The translations under genes were made by a program, and so were the position numbers. A stretch of 64,000 bases of DNA from Tenrec ecaudatus (Eukaryota; Chordata; Mammalia; Afrosoricida; Tenrecidae), in NCBI RefSeq assembly GCF_050624435.1, contig NC_134541.1, forward strand, positions 12,848,995 to 12,912,994, read 5' to 3'. The notes under the pieces were generated by a model. The model had not been told where the DNA came from. It did not search any database and was given only the letters and a program-made list of their open reading frames with translations. Below are positions 32,228-43,327 of this stretch, piece by piece. How positions within the stretch are numbered: position 1 is the first letter of the stretch; the number at the start of each line of letters is the position of its first letter.

Positions 32228-34921
32228 CTCTTTTTTAATCGTTTTATTAGGGGCTCATACAACTCTTATCACAATCCATACATCAAATGTGTAAAGCACA
32301 TTTGTACATTCATTGCCCTCATCATTCTCAAAACATTTGCTCTCCACCTAAGCCCCTGGCATCAGGGCCTCATTTTTCACCCCTCCCTCCCGGCTCCTCT
32401 CTCCCTCATGAACCCTTGATAATTTGTAAATTATTATTTTGTCATATGCCCCGTCTGACGTCTCCCTTCATCCACTTTTCTGTTGTCCATCCCCCAGGGA
32501 GGAGGTCACATGTAAATCCTTGGAATTGGTTCCCCCTTTCCAACTCACCCTCCCTCCACCCTCCCAGTATCGCCACTCACACAACTGGTCCTAAAGGGAT
32601 CATCCACCCTGGATCCCCTGTGTTTCTGGTTCCTATCTGTGCCAGTGTACATGCTCTGGTCTTGCACTTCCCCCTTCATTCACTATGGTAAGATTTTTTT
32701 GTTCTGATGATGCCTGATACCTGATCCCTTCAATACCTCGTGATGGCACAGGCTGGTGTGCTGCTTCCACGTGGGCTTTGTTGCTTCTGAGCTAGATGGC
32801 TGCTTGTTTACCTTCAAGCCTTTAAAACCCCAGGTGCTATATATTTTGATAGCCAGGCACCATCAGCTTTCTTCACCATATTTGCTTATGCACCCTTTTT
32901 GTCTCCAGCAGTTGTGTCGGGAAGGTGAGCATCATAGAATGCCAATTTAATAGAAGAAAATATCCTTGCAGTGAGGGAGTACTTGAGTGGAGGCCCAATG
33001 TCCTTCTGCTACCTTAATACTAAACCTATAAATATATGCACATATATCTATTTTCCATCCTCATATATAAATATATTTGCATATGTACATGTCTTTATCT
33101 AGACCTCTATAGATGCACTTTGCCACCCAGCTCTTTCCTCTATTTCCCTTGACTTTTCTCCTGTCCAACTATCATGCTCAGTCCCCACCAAGGTTTCAGC
33201 AATTCCTCTTTGTTACATTACCCTTGATCATGCCCTACCAGGCCTTCCACACCCTCCTCACTACCAATTTGGATCACTTGTTCCCCTGTCCCTGGGTGTG
33301 TTAACACCACTTCCTTTCCCCCCACCTCTCCCTCTCCCATGTCCCCCGGAACTGTCGGTCCCGTTGTTTTCTCCTCCAGATTGTTCATCCAGCCTATCTT
33401 ATTTAGACAGACCTGCAGAGATAATAACATAACATTCACAAAAACAAGACAGAGCCAATAAACCATATCATTGGGTGCACACCTCCATGATATGATCGCC
33501 GAGGACAAACAGGTGCATAAGCAAATGTGGTGAAGAAAGCTGATGGTACCTGGCTATCAAAAGAGATAGTGTTTGGGGTCTTAAAGGCTTGAAGATAAAC
33601 AAGCGGCCATCTAGCTCAAGCAACAAAGCCCACATGGAAGAAGCACACCAGCCTGTGCGATCACAAGGTGTCTCAGGGATCAGGGATCAGGTATCAGGCA
33701 TCATCAGAACAAAAAAATCTTACCATAGTGAATGAAGGGGCAAGTGCAGAGTGAAGACCCAAAGTCCATTTGTCAGCCACTGGAGATCCCCTTGCAGAGG
33801 GGTCTAGGGGTGGAGATGAGTCAGTCAGTCGGTGCGATGTAGCACCGATGAAGAATACAGCTTTCCTCTAGTTCCTAAATGCTTCCTCTCCCTAGTCCCC
33901 ACCCCCGCAACACTATCATGATCACAATTCTACCTTGCAAGTCTGGATAGAGCAGAGGATGTACACTGGTGCAGATACGAGCTGGAGGGACAGGAAATCC
34001 AGGGTGGATGATCCCTTCAGGACCAGGGGTGTGAGTGGCGATACTGGGAGGGTAGAGGGAGAGTGAGTTTGAAAGAGGGAACCAATTACAAGGATCTACA
34101 GGTAACCTCCTCCCTGGGGGATAGACAACAGAAAAGGGGTGAAGGGAGACGTTGGACAGGGCAAGATATGACAAAATAATAACTTATAAATTTATCAAGG
34201 GCTCATGATGGAGAAGGGAGCGGGAAGAGGGGCGGGGGAATGAGGACCTGCTGCAAAGGGCTTAAGTGGAGAGCAAATGCTTTGAAAACGATGAGGGTAA
34301 TGAATATACAGATGTGCTTTACACAATTGATATATGTATGGATTGTGATAAAGTTGTTTGAGCCCCTAATAAAACGTTTAAAAAAAAACCAAGACAGCAA
34401 AACCAAGCAACAATATACAACAAAACACAACAAGAAAGAAAAACTTGTAGTTAGTCCAAAGATTATTTGTAGCCTTTAGGAGTGTTTTCCAGTCCAGTCT
34501 GTTGGGGCACCACGCCCTGGCCCCAAAGTCCACCTTCAGCATTCCCTGAGAACCTTGCCACTCCATTCCCTCGCTGTTCTGTGGCATTCCCTTAGTGTTT
34601 TGCCTTGGTGTGACGGGATCAGATCGAGTGCAATTCCCACATTGTGTCTCCAATGTTGTCCTCTGTAGAGCTATGTGTCAGTGAGGGGCGTCATGTCTCA
34701 TAGTGGGACTGGCCATGTGGTCCTCTCTGTGGACTGGCTGCTCTAATTGGGGTCATCGTCCTCCAGACCTGGTGGGCCAGGATGTACTCTACTCTCTCCC
34801 CCTCCTCCTTCATCAGCACCTGTGTGCTCCGATCACATATGTTCCTCTACCGGAGCTGCAGATTCAAGGCAGCCTTTTGAAATAAATTCTTCTGTGGGGA
34901 GGGGCAGGCGTCCACTTAGAA
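32228..34921 (-). mobile_element. L1-like LINE (-) inserted in the RTE copy, itself carrying a + LINE
   Basis: The 3' end is at 32228 (ttttttaatcgttttattag antisense). It runs to about 33455, is broken by a + strand LINE to about 34388 and resumes to 34921 (gtgttttccagtccagtctg). The flanks tcaatgtccaattt (32213) and gcaatatccaatttt (34922) are its target duplication. Without the inner insertion it is about 1.76 kb, longer than most copies here. Confidence 0.75.
33457..34388 (+). mobile_element. L1-like LINE (+) nested in the - copy
   Basis: Begins near ataaaccatatcattgggtg and ends gagcccctaataaaacgttt plus an A run. Flanks aaaacaagacagagc (about 33440) and aaaccaagacagc (about 34386) look like its target duplication. 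Confidence 0.75.
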
Positions 34922-35312
34922 GCAATATCCAATTTTCACCTACATATGAGGCAATGGAAAATACCATGACGTGGGCCAGGTGCACCTTAGTCCTCAAAGT
35001 AGCATCCTTGCTCTTGAATACTCTAAAGACGTCTTGTGTGGCAAATTTACCTAACGCAATCCGTCTTGATCTCTTGACTGCTACTTCCATGAGCATTGAT
35101 TGCGGATGCGCACAAGATGAAATCCTTGACAACTTCAACCTTTTCTCCATGTATCGTGATGTGACCTATTTTGTTGTGAGGCTTTTGGTCTCCTTTACAT
35201 TGAGTTGTTATCCAGACTGAAGGCGTCATCCTTGATCCTCATGAGCAAGCGCTTCAATGCCTCCTCATTTTAGCAACTGAAGGTGTTTAATAAGCCCTCC
35301 TCCAATCTTGAT

Positions 35313-36016
35313 TGTGGGAAACAAAGATTTCTCCCAACTTGTCTCCCCCAAATATATGTTAAACTTAGGACACTGCTTGCAGCTAATGGTAAATGATTGT
35401 CAAGTTACCTCCCTGAAAGCAGTCAGTTGCCAGACTACTGTGTGGTCCCACCACAGGTAGGCCCCACTCCCTGCTGTTGAGGACAATGGGCTGCTTCTCC
35501 ATAAAGGCTTGCAGTGATCCTTTTGGTTCCTCTAGGTGGGGGTTACACCCTACCGATAAGAGTCTCTAGAGTGAGCCAGAAAACAAGTTAAACCTGCTCA
35601 GTGACATCCAAAGTCAGGCCACCATCCTAAATCTAAAATCTACCCATCTTGTCACATGTATACCCCTATTATCTCCTCTTCCTTTTATGTAGATACCCCT
35701 CGATCACCTCCCTCCCATTACTGTATTACCTATAGCGCAAACCATTCCTGTGACGTATGTCTTCACCTGTAATTGGGGGGCTTGCACGTCCCCAGAGAAT
35801 ATAAAAGCCTTGGTTAGCAATAAACATCTCTCTCCATGTGAACCTCCAAGTGAGGCTGAGGTGAGCATGCTACCATAAAATGCGTCTGACTCCATTGCTT
35901 CAATCTCTTCTGTCTCTTGTGCTCTCTATGACTTTGCTATAATCTTTACTTATCATCGCTGTACAATTGCACCTACCAGTCCCGTGATGATGTGTTAGGG
36001 GCTGGCTTCCCTCACA
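35313..36016 (+). mobile_element. Solo LTR fossil (endogenous retrovirus), same family as 46794-47386
   Basis: 704 bases bounded by TG and CA, with a TATA-like agaatataaaagcc and a downstream AATAAA. The six-base flanks cttgat and cctgat are a target duplication inside the RTE copy. A six-base duplication is compatible with a class II (ERVK-like) element, but an LTR alone does not fix the class. No internal region remains. Moderately old by its divergence from the second copy. Confidence 0.75.
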
Positions 36017-36147
36017 CCTGATGCCACACTGTTCTTCATGTAATCCAGCTTCTCTGACGATTTGCTCAGCATGCAAGGTGAACAAGCATGGTGAGAGGAT
36101 ACACCCTTGATGCTCACCTTTCCTGGTTTTAAACCATGACACTATCT

Positions 36148-36540
36148 AGTGTGTGTTCGTTGTTGGGCACTGGTGGGTCTGCGAACAACAGAATGAGACA
36201 CTGCCTGGTCCTGCGCCATCCTCTCTATGCGTTTGAGCCCACTGTTGCAGCCACCGGTCAATCCAGATGCATCTCGTCAAGGGTCTACCCCTCTACATTA
36301 CCAAACATGATGTCCACCATGGACTGGTCTCTCCTGATAACATGTCCCACGTCTATGAGAGGAACTCTCACCGTTCTGGCTGTACTTCTTCCAAGAAAGA
36401 TATTTGTTCTTTTGACAATCCATATTCTTGGTCCGCACCATAATTCAAATGCATCTGTTTGTCGTTGGTCTTCCTTATTCCGTGTCCAATTTTCACATGC
36501 TGATGGGATGATGGAAAAAGCCTGGTTTAGAAGCACACTG
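36148..36540 (-). mobile_element. Second RTE (BovB-like) LINE 3' end, - strand
   Basis: Starts with the antisense 3' end (gttgttgggcactggtgggt) and runs through gatgtccaccatggactggt to about 36540. It lies just beyond the split RTE copy but repeats its 3' part, so it is a separate insertion. Confidence 0.7.
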
Positions 36541-37637
36541 GATTTTGTGATCCAGGGATTAAACGTAATAAAATCAAAATCTGAGTGAGGAAATGGTATT
36601 AGCTTAAGATGGTAAACACCTGGTTTCCAGAAGGCTATGGATCACCATGGGAGCCCAGAACCCATGCGCAAGGTCCCCACGTGAACTAAGTCTGCAGTGA
36701 ATCTCCTCTGACCATCGTCAGGGACGTAGGTAGCTCTACCATCAGACAGCTGTAAAGTTGACTGTGGCATGTGTAGGAGGTTAGAATGTCATACCCTATC
36801 ATTGGTTTGATCTCCCTTTTGACCCACTTTAAGATTCCTTTTTATGATTTTCTGTTTTCTCTTTGAGGTTTTTCTGTGTTTTGTCTAGTCATTGGTGGTT
36901 GTTTTGTTCTGTTTGCTTTGTATGATTTTGGCTTCCCCCACCCCCAACAGTTTTACTGGCATTTAGTTCACAAGTCATAAAATTCAGTAGTTCATTCACA
37001 TGAGGAAGAGTTAGACAATCATCACCACTGTGCTTTGCTTTGTATGATTTTCTGTATATGAAATCCGGGATAGAGCTATGGAGACAGTAACTGAATAGAG
37101 GCAGCAGGGAAAGATGGGGGAAACGGGGAGCTAACGATGAGAAGAAAGTGTTTTGAAATTGATTGTAGGAATGATTTCACAAATCTTCTTAATATGACCC
37201 TAGCAATGGGCCACGTTTGGAGAGGACAAACATGCTCTGAGAGCTCCTGGAGCTGGTTGGTTGGTCACACCGCTGCCAGGGGCAGAGAGAGCCAGACCGG
37301 CTCCCTGTCCCTGTCCCTGGAGGAAGGAGGGCAGGGAGATGGCAAGGGAGAACTGTGTCTAATAGCACAAAAGGGAGGGAGCAATGTGGCAGGGGGACCA
37401 AGAAGGCTTGGAGACAGCAGTTCCCAAAGAGCAGCTGCTGTCAGTAGCCACTGGTTCAAGAAGTCCAGGGTTTTAAAATCCTGAAACAAGTGTCTGGCCC
37501 TGCTTCTGCCCTGCAAGTACCAAGCCTTCAGCACTGGCCTCCGCGTAGGGGCATTTCTGCTGCTCTCTGCTGCACTCTGGTGGCAGAGCTAGTCAGCAAA
37601 TGACACTCCAGACAAGTTATCATGGATGCCCACCCAG

Positions 37638-37688
<51 letters not shown>

Positions 37689-37834
37689 CCCCACACCACA
37701 CCACCACCATCACCACATCATGACTTACCTTAAGAAACTCCCTCACAAGATCATGAGGCTGTAAAGTCTGAAATTTGTCAGGCCGACCAGCAGGCTAGAA
37801 ACGGAATGAATGTCGCCTATGAAAAGGAGTGTTG
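36541..37834. other. Intergenic DNA with an old L1M-like piece and a (CA)n run
   Basis: At about 36945-37045 ttttactggcatttagttca ... gttagacaatcatcacc resembles an ancient L1 3' segment. The rest up to 37640 is not recognised. Confidence 0.45.
37639..37686. repeat. (CA)n microsatellite
   Basis: About 23 CA units; the longest CA tract in the window. Confidence 0.95.
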
Positions 37835-37839
37835 ACCTT

Positions 37840-38695
37840 CCCGACACAATCGCTGAAGACACAGCAGGTGCATAAGAAAATGTGGTGAAGAAAGGTGATG
37901 GTGCCCGGCTATCAAAAGATATAGAGTCTGGAGTCTTAAAGGCTTGAAGGTAAACAAGCGGCCATCTAGCTCAGAAGCAACAAAGCCCACATGGAAGAAG
38001 CACACCAGCCTGTGCGATCACAAGGTGTCAAAGGGATCAGGTGTCAGGCATCATCAGAACAAAAAAATCATATCATTGTGAATAAGGGGGAGTGCAGAGT
38101 GGAGACCCAAAGCCCATCTGTAGGCAACTGGACATCCCCTTACAGAAGGGTCTAGGGGTGGTGATGAGCCAGTCAGGGTACAGTGTAGCAATGATGAAAT
38201 ATACAACTTTCCTCTAGTTCCTAAATGCTTCCCCACCACCCCACTATCATGATCCCAATTCTACCTTACAAATCTGGCTAGACCAGAGGATGTACACTGG
38301 TACAGCTAGGAACTGGAAGCACAGGGAATCCAGGGTGGATGATCCCTTCAGGACCAGTGGTGAGAGTGGCAATACCGGGAGGGTGGAGGGAGGATGGGTT
38401 GGAAAGGGGGAACCGATTACAAGGTTCTACATATAACCCCCTCCCTGGGGGATGGATAACAGAAAAGTGGATGAAGGGAAACCTCTCACAGTGTAAAATA
38501 TGACAAAATGATCATTTATAAATTATCTAGGGTTCATGAGGGAGGGGGGAAATGAGCTGGTGCCAGGGGCTTAAGTGGAGAGCAAATGTTTTGAGAATGA
38601 TGAGGGAAATGAATGTACAAATGTGCTTTTCACCATTGATGTATATATGGATTGTGATGAGTTGTATGAGCCCCCAATAAAATGATTTTTTTAAG
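37840..38695 (+). mobile_element. 5'-truncated L1-like LINE, + strand
   Basis: Contains one copy of the 245-base unit (gtgtcaaagggatcaggtgt, gccatctagctcagaagcaa) and ends gagcccccaataaaatgatt plus T/A-rich tail. This is the clearest sense-strand copy of the 3' end. Confidence 0.75.
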
Positions 38696-39147
38696 TGTGG
38701 AGGCATAATTTCTTCTTTGCAAGGTACCCCTGCCACCCAGTGTGACCTCTGCAGTGTGAGGCTGGCTGTCCCATCACCGTGGACTTCTTTTGGTAACAGC
38801 ACCACTCTTCTGTGTGGGAACCATCCCTCCCTTCCCCCAGATGTTGCTCTCACAGCCCACTCAGGTTAGCAAAGGTCATCTCCTTAACGTGAAGGCACCC
38901 GACTGTAGATGTTAACGCATCTATACAAACAGCTGCGGAACAACTCCGAGATCAGGGCTTGGGCACCGTGGCCTAGCTGAGTTGGCACAGAAAACTAATC
39001 ATCAGAGAGGGCAGGGCACAAACCTCAGGGCACTTGCCCCCAACTGCAACTAATTCTCACCGCCACCCCCTTTAGTACACCTAAAATGTTCCTGCTACCC
39101 TTTTAGACATTACTTCATAATAGGCGATGCATGCATGGAAAGAACCC

Positions 39148-39345
39148 TAGTGGCACAGAGTGTTAAGCATTAGGCTGCTAACAGAGAGGTTGATAGTTCA
39201 CCCCACCAGCTGCACCTCAGGAGAAAGGCGAGGCGGTCTGTCTCTATAAAGAGCGCGTCCGCTCTCCTTCCCTCAGGGTGGCGGTTGGACTTGACTCCTT
39301 GGCAGTGGGTTAGGTTTAAGTGTTTGGGGCAGTGGCTTAGGTTTA
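39148..39345 (+). repeat. AfroSINE, + strand
   Basis: aaccctagtggcacagagtg head and ggacttgactccttggcagt tail, followed by a duplicated tail piece (ggcagtggcttaggtttaa). Confidence 0.8.
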
Positions 39346-39924
39346 AATGATTGAGAATATATATATATATATATAATCTCCTATTAAAATGGATGGTGGT
39401 GATGAACTTTGAAACTCTTTGAAAACTGCGATTGAACTACTCAATTGTGTGATGTAGAACTCATATGACAATCAAACTGCTTTTTAAACATACTTCGTGA
39501 TGCAGGCAAAGTATATGAAATTCCCATCGCCCTGTCCATCAGTACAGCTCTCTCGGAGCACAGTCACACCCATCACTGCCCGTCTTGTTTCGGGCTGCTG
39601 CTTCCACACAGGCAGCGTGCAGTGGTTCCCAGAGAGAACATGTTTGCGTGGGGTCTTCCGCAGAGGCGAAAGCACCTGGTCTAGAGGGAACATGACCATC
39701 TCCCCTACCTGTGGCCCCAGCCCCCACTCTGTCTTAGCTATCGAACACTCTTGGAACTGAAATCTCCCCGGCGGATGGCTTTAACCTGGGCTTTGTTTTC
39801 TGTTTCGAGAGCTAGCAGTAGGAATTCAGGCCACTAGCTCCTTTCCCTCAGTGGGCTCTGCAGGAAGGTTCCTGTCCTCGGCTTGGCATCGAGGCAGCTT
39901 GGCATTCCTCTTCCGGGGTCTGCT

Positions 39925-40385
39925 CTGCTCGGAGCCCTGGAGGTGCTGCGGTGATTAAAGTCCTTGGCTTCTCACCAAAAGGTGGGCGGGTAGAACCCAT
40001 GAGCCGCTCTGAAGAGAACACTGTGGCACCCTGCTTCCAGAAAGATCCCAGCCCTGGGAACCACTGCGGGGAGTTCTGCTCTGTTCTGTGGGCTCTGTTT
40101 GAGTTGGAATCTGCTCAAAGGCAGTGGGTTCAGGTTTGGGATTCTCAGATGCTTGGTTGATCTCTTATAGAGCTCCAAAGGCAGGGGCCCTGGTGACGTG
40201 GTGGTCACACATGGAGCTGCTAACCGTGGGGTCAGCAGTTCAAAACCAACCACTCGGCGGGAGAAAGACAACGAGGCTTTCTACTCAAGTAAAGAGTCTC
40301 AGAAACTGACAGGGACAGTGCCTACCCTGTCCTAGAGGGTCGCTGAGAGTCAGAATTGACACGATGACAGTAAGCATAGCTGAAA
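39925..40385 (+). repeat. Two tandem AfroSINEs, + strand
   Basis: The first copy (ggagccctggaggtgctgcg) ends near 40135; the second starts at about 40185 (ggggccctggtgacgtggtg) and ends near 40385 with cgctgagagtcagaattgac. Confidence 0.8.
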
Positions 40386-40409
40386 AGAGACAGACTCAAG
40401 ATACGTACA

Positions 40410-40585
40410 AAACCGAACTCAAACCAAACTCAAAACCGACTCACAGAGACCCTATAGGACAGCATAGAACTATACCCTACACAAATTATGTCTCGTTCCC
40501 ATAACAAATGAGTTTGAACTGCCAACTCTGCAGCTCGCAGCCCAACCTCCTAGCCCACAGAGCTACTGGGATAGAGGTTACAATC
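40410..40585 (-). repeat. AfroSINE, - strand
   Basis: Antisense tail and body (aaaccgactcacagagaccc, tataggacagcatagaacta) with a tRNA-like remnant (agtttgaactgccaactctg). It faces the two + copies on its left. Confidence 0.7.
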
Positions 40586-41223
40586 CACAATGCTTATTTT
40601 GGGGAGACATCATTCAATTCATAAGGCCTTCCCAGGCACTATCATTACAATATCCTAATGGCTTCTTTTGCCAGGAGGCCAAAGAATTGGATGTCTACCA
40701 TTACTGAACATTTGGATCAAATATTCTGTAACAGAACCCTGATCAAATGGGGGGTGGGGGTGGTGAAGAACAGAATTTCAGATTCTCCTGGAATCCAGAA
40801 TTCCCGGCACCAATAAGGCTGGAAAAATCCACAGAACATCCCTCCCCCCCAAAAAAAATCCACAGAGACCTGAGATAGTGTTTAAAATTTAAACCAAAAA
40901 AGCCCACGGAAATCTTCGTTAAACCAAATATCAGAAAACTAATGAATTAATAACTAATTAGTAAAGAATGTGTGCTTTGGGGCATTGTGCTCCTTGAAAG
41001 AGCTTTTGGGGATCACATTAACCACAGCCACCATGAAGGTTAGGGAGGGCCGACAGGCAGGGCAGCGAGGGGATGCCCGTGGGGGATGGACCACTCAGAA
41101 AGGAGGGAAAGGATGGCTGCACAGCGTGGATGTAATCCAGCGCCCCTGGGTTGTACGTGCAGAAGGGGTTGCACTGCTGTGTGCTTTACCGTGTGTACCT
41201 TCCAAAGTAAATCTTCATAACCG

Positions 41224-41736
41224 TGAGATAGTTAAGGTTTATTGTGCCAACCTGGCCGATAAACACATGTGGGGTTAATTGAAGGGCGGAGAGATAAATG
41301 GCTCAGTGAGCCTCGCCTTTCTAGTTCTCGGGTCTCTTGCTTTGTGATGGTCGGACCAGGGTGCAGCTGCCTTAGCCAGTTCCCTGCTTCAGCTGGCAAG
41401 GCTCACTTCCTGCAAGACATCCAAGGAGAAGCCGCATGGACCTACCCTGATGCAACCCTGGGTGCTGGAGCAGCCGTGTGGAGATGCCTGCCGGTGCTGA
41501 GGTGCTTACACAGTCACTGATTGGGATTTCCTCCTGCAGTCAGCATCATTGCATGTGTTCTCTGAGATAGGGGAGGACTTTGTAGATCAGTGTCGGACAT
41601 GTGGGCTAATGTTGAACTTATGGGTTCAACTGGGTTGGGATGCTTTCTGAATATACACTTACCCTTTATATGAAACTCTCGCTTAAACACATGAGTTTCT
41701 GTGAATTTGTTTCCCTGGTCTACCCAGACTCACGCA
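41224..41736 (+). mobile_element. Solo LTR fossil, MaLR-like
   Basis: 513 bases. The start (gatagttaaggtttattgtg) and end (gtctacccagactcacgca) fit MLT/MST-type MaLR LTRs (TG to CA). A second member lies at 42822-43327. No clear target duplication remains, which fits great age. The family name is recalled, not searched. Confidence 0.5.
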
Positions 41737-41921
41737 CCCCAGGAACACCTTTCTCCTGACATCTTTGAGACCACTCTCTGTCAGCGCTCAAAGTATTCTT
41801 ATTCTGTTTGACAGCTGTGTGACCAGCTCTCTCGTTGAACCTTAAACTTCTCTGTCTTGGGCATTACAAACTGCAGTTACGTGCACCTGGGACCTGATGC
41901 TCCTCCTCATAAGGGTCCAGA

Positions 41922-42025
41922 ACAAAACCAAACCCGCTGCCATCAAGTGGGTTCCGACTCATGGCGACTCTCCAGGGCAAGGTAGAACTGCCCCTGTGGG
42001 TTTCAGAGACAGTTGCTGTTAAGGG
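41922..42025 (-). repeat. AfroSINE, - strand, tail and body only
   Basis: aaacccgctgccatcaagtg and tagaactgcccctgtgggtt; the tRNA-like half is missing. Confidence 0.75.
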
Positions 42026-42429
42026 GTCAATGCCTAGATGGACTGGCTGGGGTGGGGGGTGGGCTGGGCTGGGCTTGGTTAGTGGCCCTCGGAGGCTGTG
42101 CCAAGCTGCACTGGTACAGCAGCTTCAGAGAGTGCTTGTTATCCCACACCCTGGTCAACACGGTGTGCTATCGTGTTCTGTCCTTTGCCAATCTGATAGG
42201 TGGTTTTAATTTGCGTTTCTCTGACTGCATTCCTTGGACTCTGCGATGTCATGGAGTTGAAGATGCACTCTGATCTTGGGACGTTGGGGTGAAAGCCCTG
42301 CACCTGCACTCCCTTCTAACGCAAGATGCCAAGCGAGTGGGAGGCTGAGTGTGAATTTCAGACGCATTTTCTTTTCCTGGCTCTGTCCAGGTCCTTTGCC
42401 TATGCTTGGGAGGCAGGTAAAGTGAGAGC

Positions 42430-42580
42430 TTGGGGTCACGTGTCCTAGTTCTACCCCTTACAGGCTGAGTGACTTTGGACAAGCCATGGGCCTCAGTTTC
42501 CTCATCTGCAAAATGGGAATCATGGTGCTTACCTCAGGATTGTTATGAGGAGTAAATGAAGTCATAGGTGCCAACGATGA
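42430..42580 (+). repeat. MIR SINE
   Basis: Good match to the MIR middle: gagtgactttggacaagcca, cctcagtttcctcatctgca, aggattgttatgaggagtaa. Confidence 0.75.
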
Positions 42581-42591
42581 TGTGCCTAGAC

Positions 42592-42807
42592 CAGGGGTCC
42601 TCAAACTACTGTCGAGGACATTTATCCGGCCTGCCAGGTGTTTCTGCCCACCCCCCCTTTTTTTGTTTTACTTCAAAATAAGATATGTGCAGCATGCATA
42701 GGACTTTGTTCATAGTTTAAAAAAAACAAAAAACTATATTCCGGCCCTCCAACGGATCAGAGGGAAAGTAAACTGGCCCCCTGTTTAAAAAAACTTGAGG
42801 ACCCCTG
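42592..42807. mobile_element. Non-autonomous hAT transposon with perfect target duplication
   Basis: 216 bases, CAGGGGTCCTCAAACTACTG at the left and CTTGAGGACCCCTG at the right. The octamer gcctagac occurs exactly on both sides (42584-42591 and 42808-42815). The interior (cttcaaaataagatatgtgc, ccggccctccaacgg) matches a hAT family known in several tetrapods (OposCharlie3-like by recall). No transposase. Confidence 0.85.
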
Positions 42808-42821
42808 GCCTAGACTATCAG

Positions 42822-43327
42822 TGTGGTAGTTACATAATCTGTTATCAATTTGAGACTTGCGAGTGAAGGGGTGGAGTTTAGCCTGTCAATCAGGTCGCAG
42901 CTTGATGACCTCATTTGGAGCGGCAAATGAGATAAATAGCTCACTGGAGGCAGGACATTCATACACTCCCTGTGAGACAGTCGTGTTGAGAAGGCACATG
43001 GGGCTATGCTAGAGCCGTGGAGCTGGAGGAGCCACATGAGGACCCCTGTCAGCACTGAGATGCTTCCACTGCCACTGGATCCACAAGACTTCCCACCCAC
43101 TGGCCTGTGGTGGTCCTGCATTTGGCGTCAGTGTATGTGTTGCGTGAGTTTGAAGAGAACTTTATAGATTGGTACTGGACATATGGGCTAACATCAGACT
43201 TATGGAGTGGATCTGGACTGGGGAGGGGTGTTTTCTCAATATTTAATTGCTCTTGTATGTGAAGCTCTTTCTTCTACACATATGAGTGTCTATGAATTTG
43301 TTTCTCTAGTCAGCCCAGACTAACACA
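42822..43327 (+). mobile_element. Solo LTR fossil, MaLR-like
   Basis: 506 bases from TGTGGTAGTTACATAATCTG to CAGCCCAGACTAACACA. Its right half aligns by eye with 41224-41736 (gtactggacatatgggctaa against gtcggacatgtgggctaatg). Same orientation, about 1.1 kb apart, with unrelated DNA between, so they are separate solo LTRs and not one provirus. Confidence 0.5.

Larger units (their letters stand above)
31217..36142 (-). mobile_element. RTE (BovB-like) LINE, - strand, split by three direct insertions
   Basis: Pieces of one LINE copy run in consensus order with the 3' end at the left: 31217-31501, about 32144-32227, 34922-35312 and 36017-36142. The third piece reads antisense to the region after the reverse transcriptase core (tccttgacaacttcaacctt), and the last covers the RT block (ctgatgccacactgttcttc). 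Between the pieces lie an older LINE, a younger LINE that itself carries another, and a solo LTR. The coding frame is interrupted many times; the copy is dead. Confidence 0.8.
38700..41223. other. Intergenic DNA with four AfroSINEs
   Basis: SINEs at 39148-39345 (+), 39925-40135 (+), 40185-40385 (+) and 40410-40585 (-). A short (TA)n is at 39357-39376. Otherwise unrecognised, without an exon. Confidence 0.6.

Noticed and set aside
34378-34653. 91-residue - strand frame
   Set aside because: It lies in the 5' part of the LINE copy at 32228-34921 and recurs in other copies of that LINE by recall; no sign of a host gene.
37639-37686. Regular short tandem repeats as possible CRISPR-like arrays
   Set aside because: They are dinucleotide microsatellites without spacers, in a mammalian genome.
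39925-40385. tRNA-like B-box sequences (gttcaaaacc type)
   Set aside because: They belong to tRNA-derived AfroSINE heads followed by the SINE body; no cloverleaf gene is present.
41224-43327. A single provirus with two LTRs
   Set aside because: The intervening DNA holds unrelated SINE, MIR and hAT elements and no ERV internal sequence.
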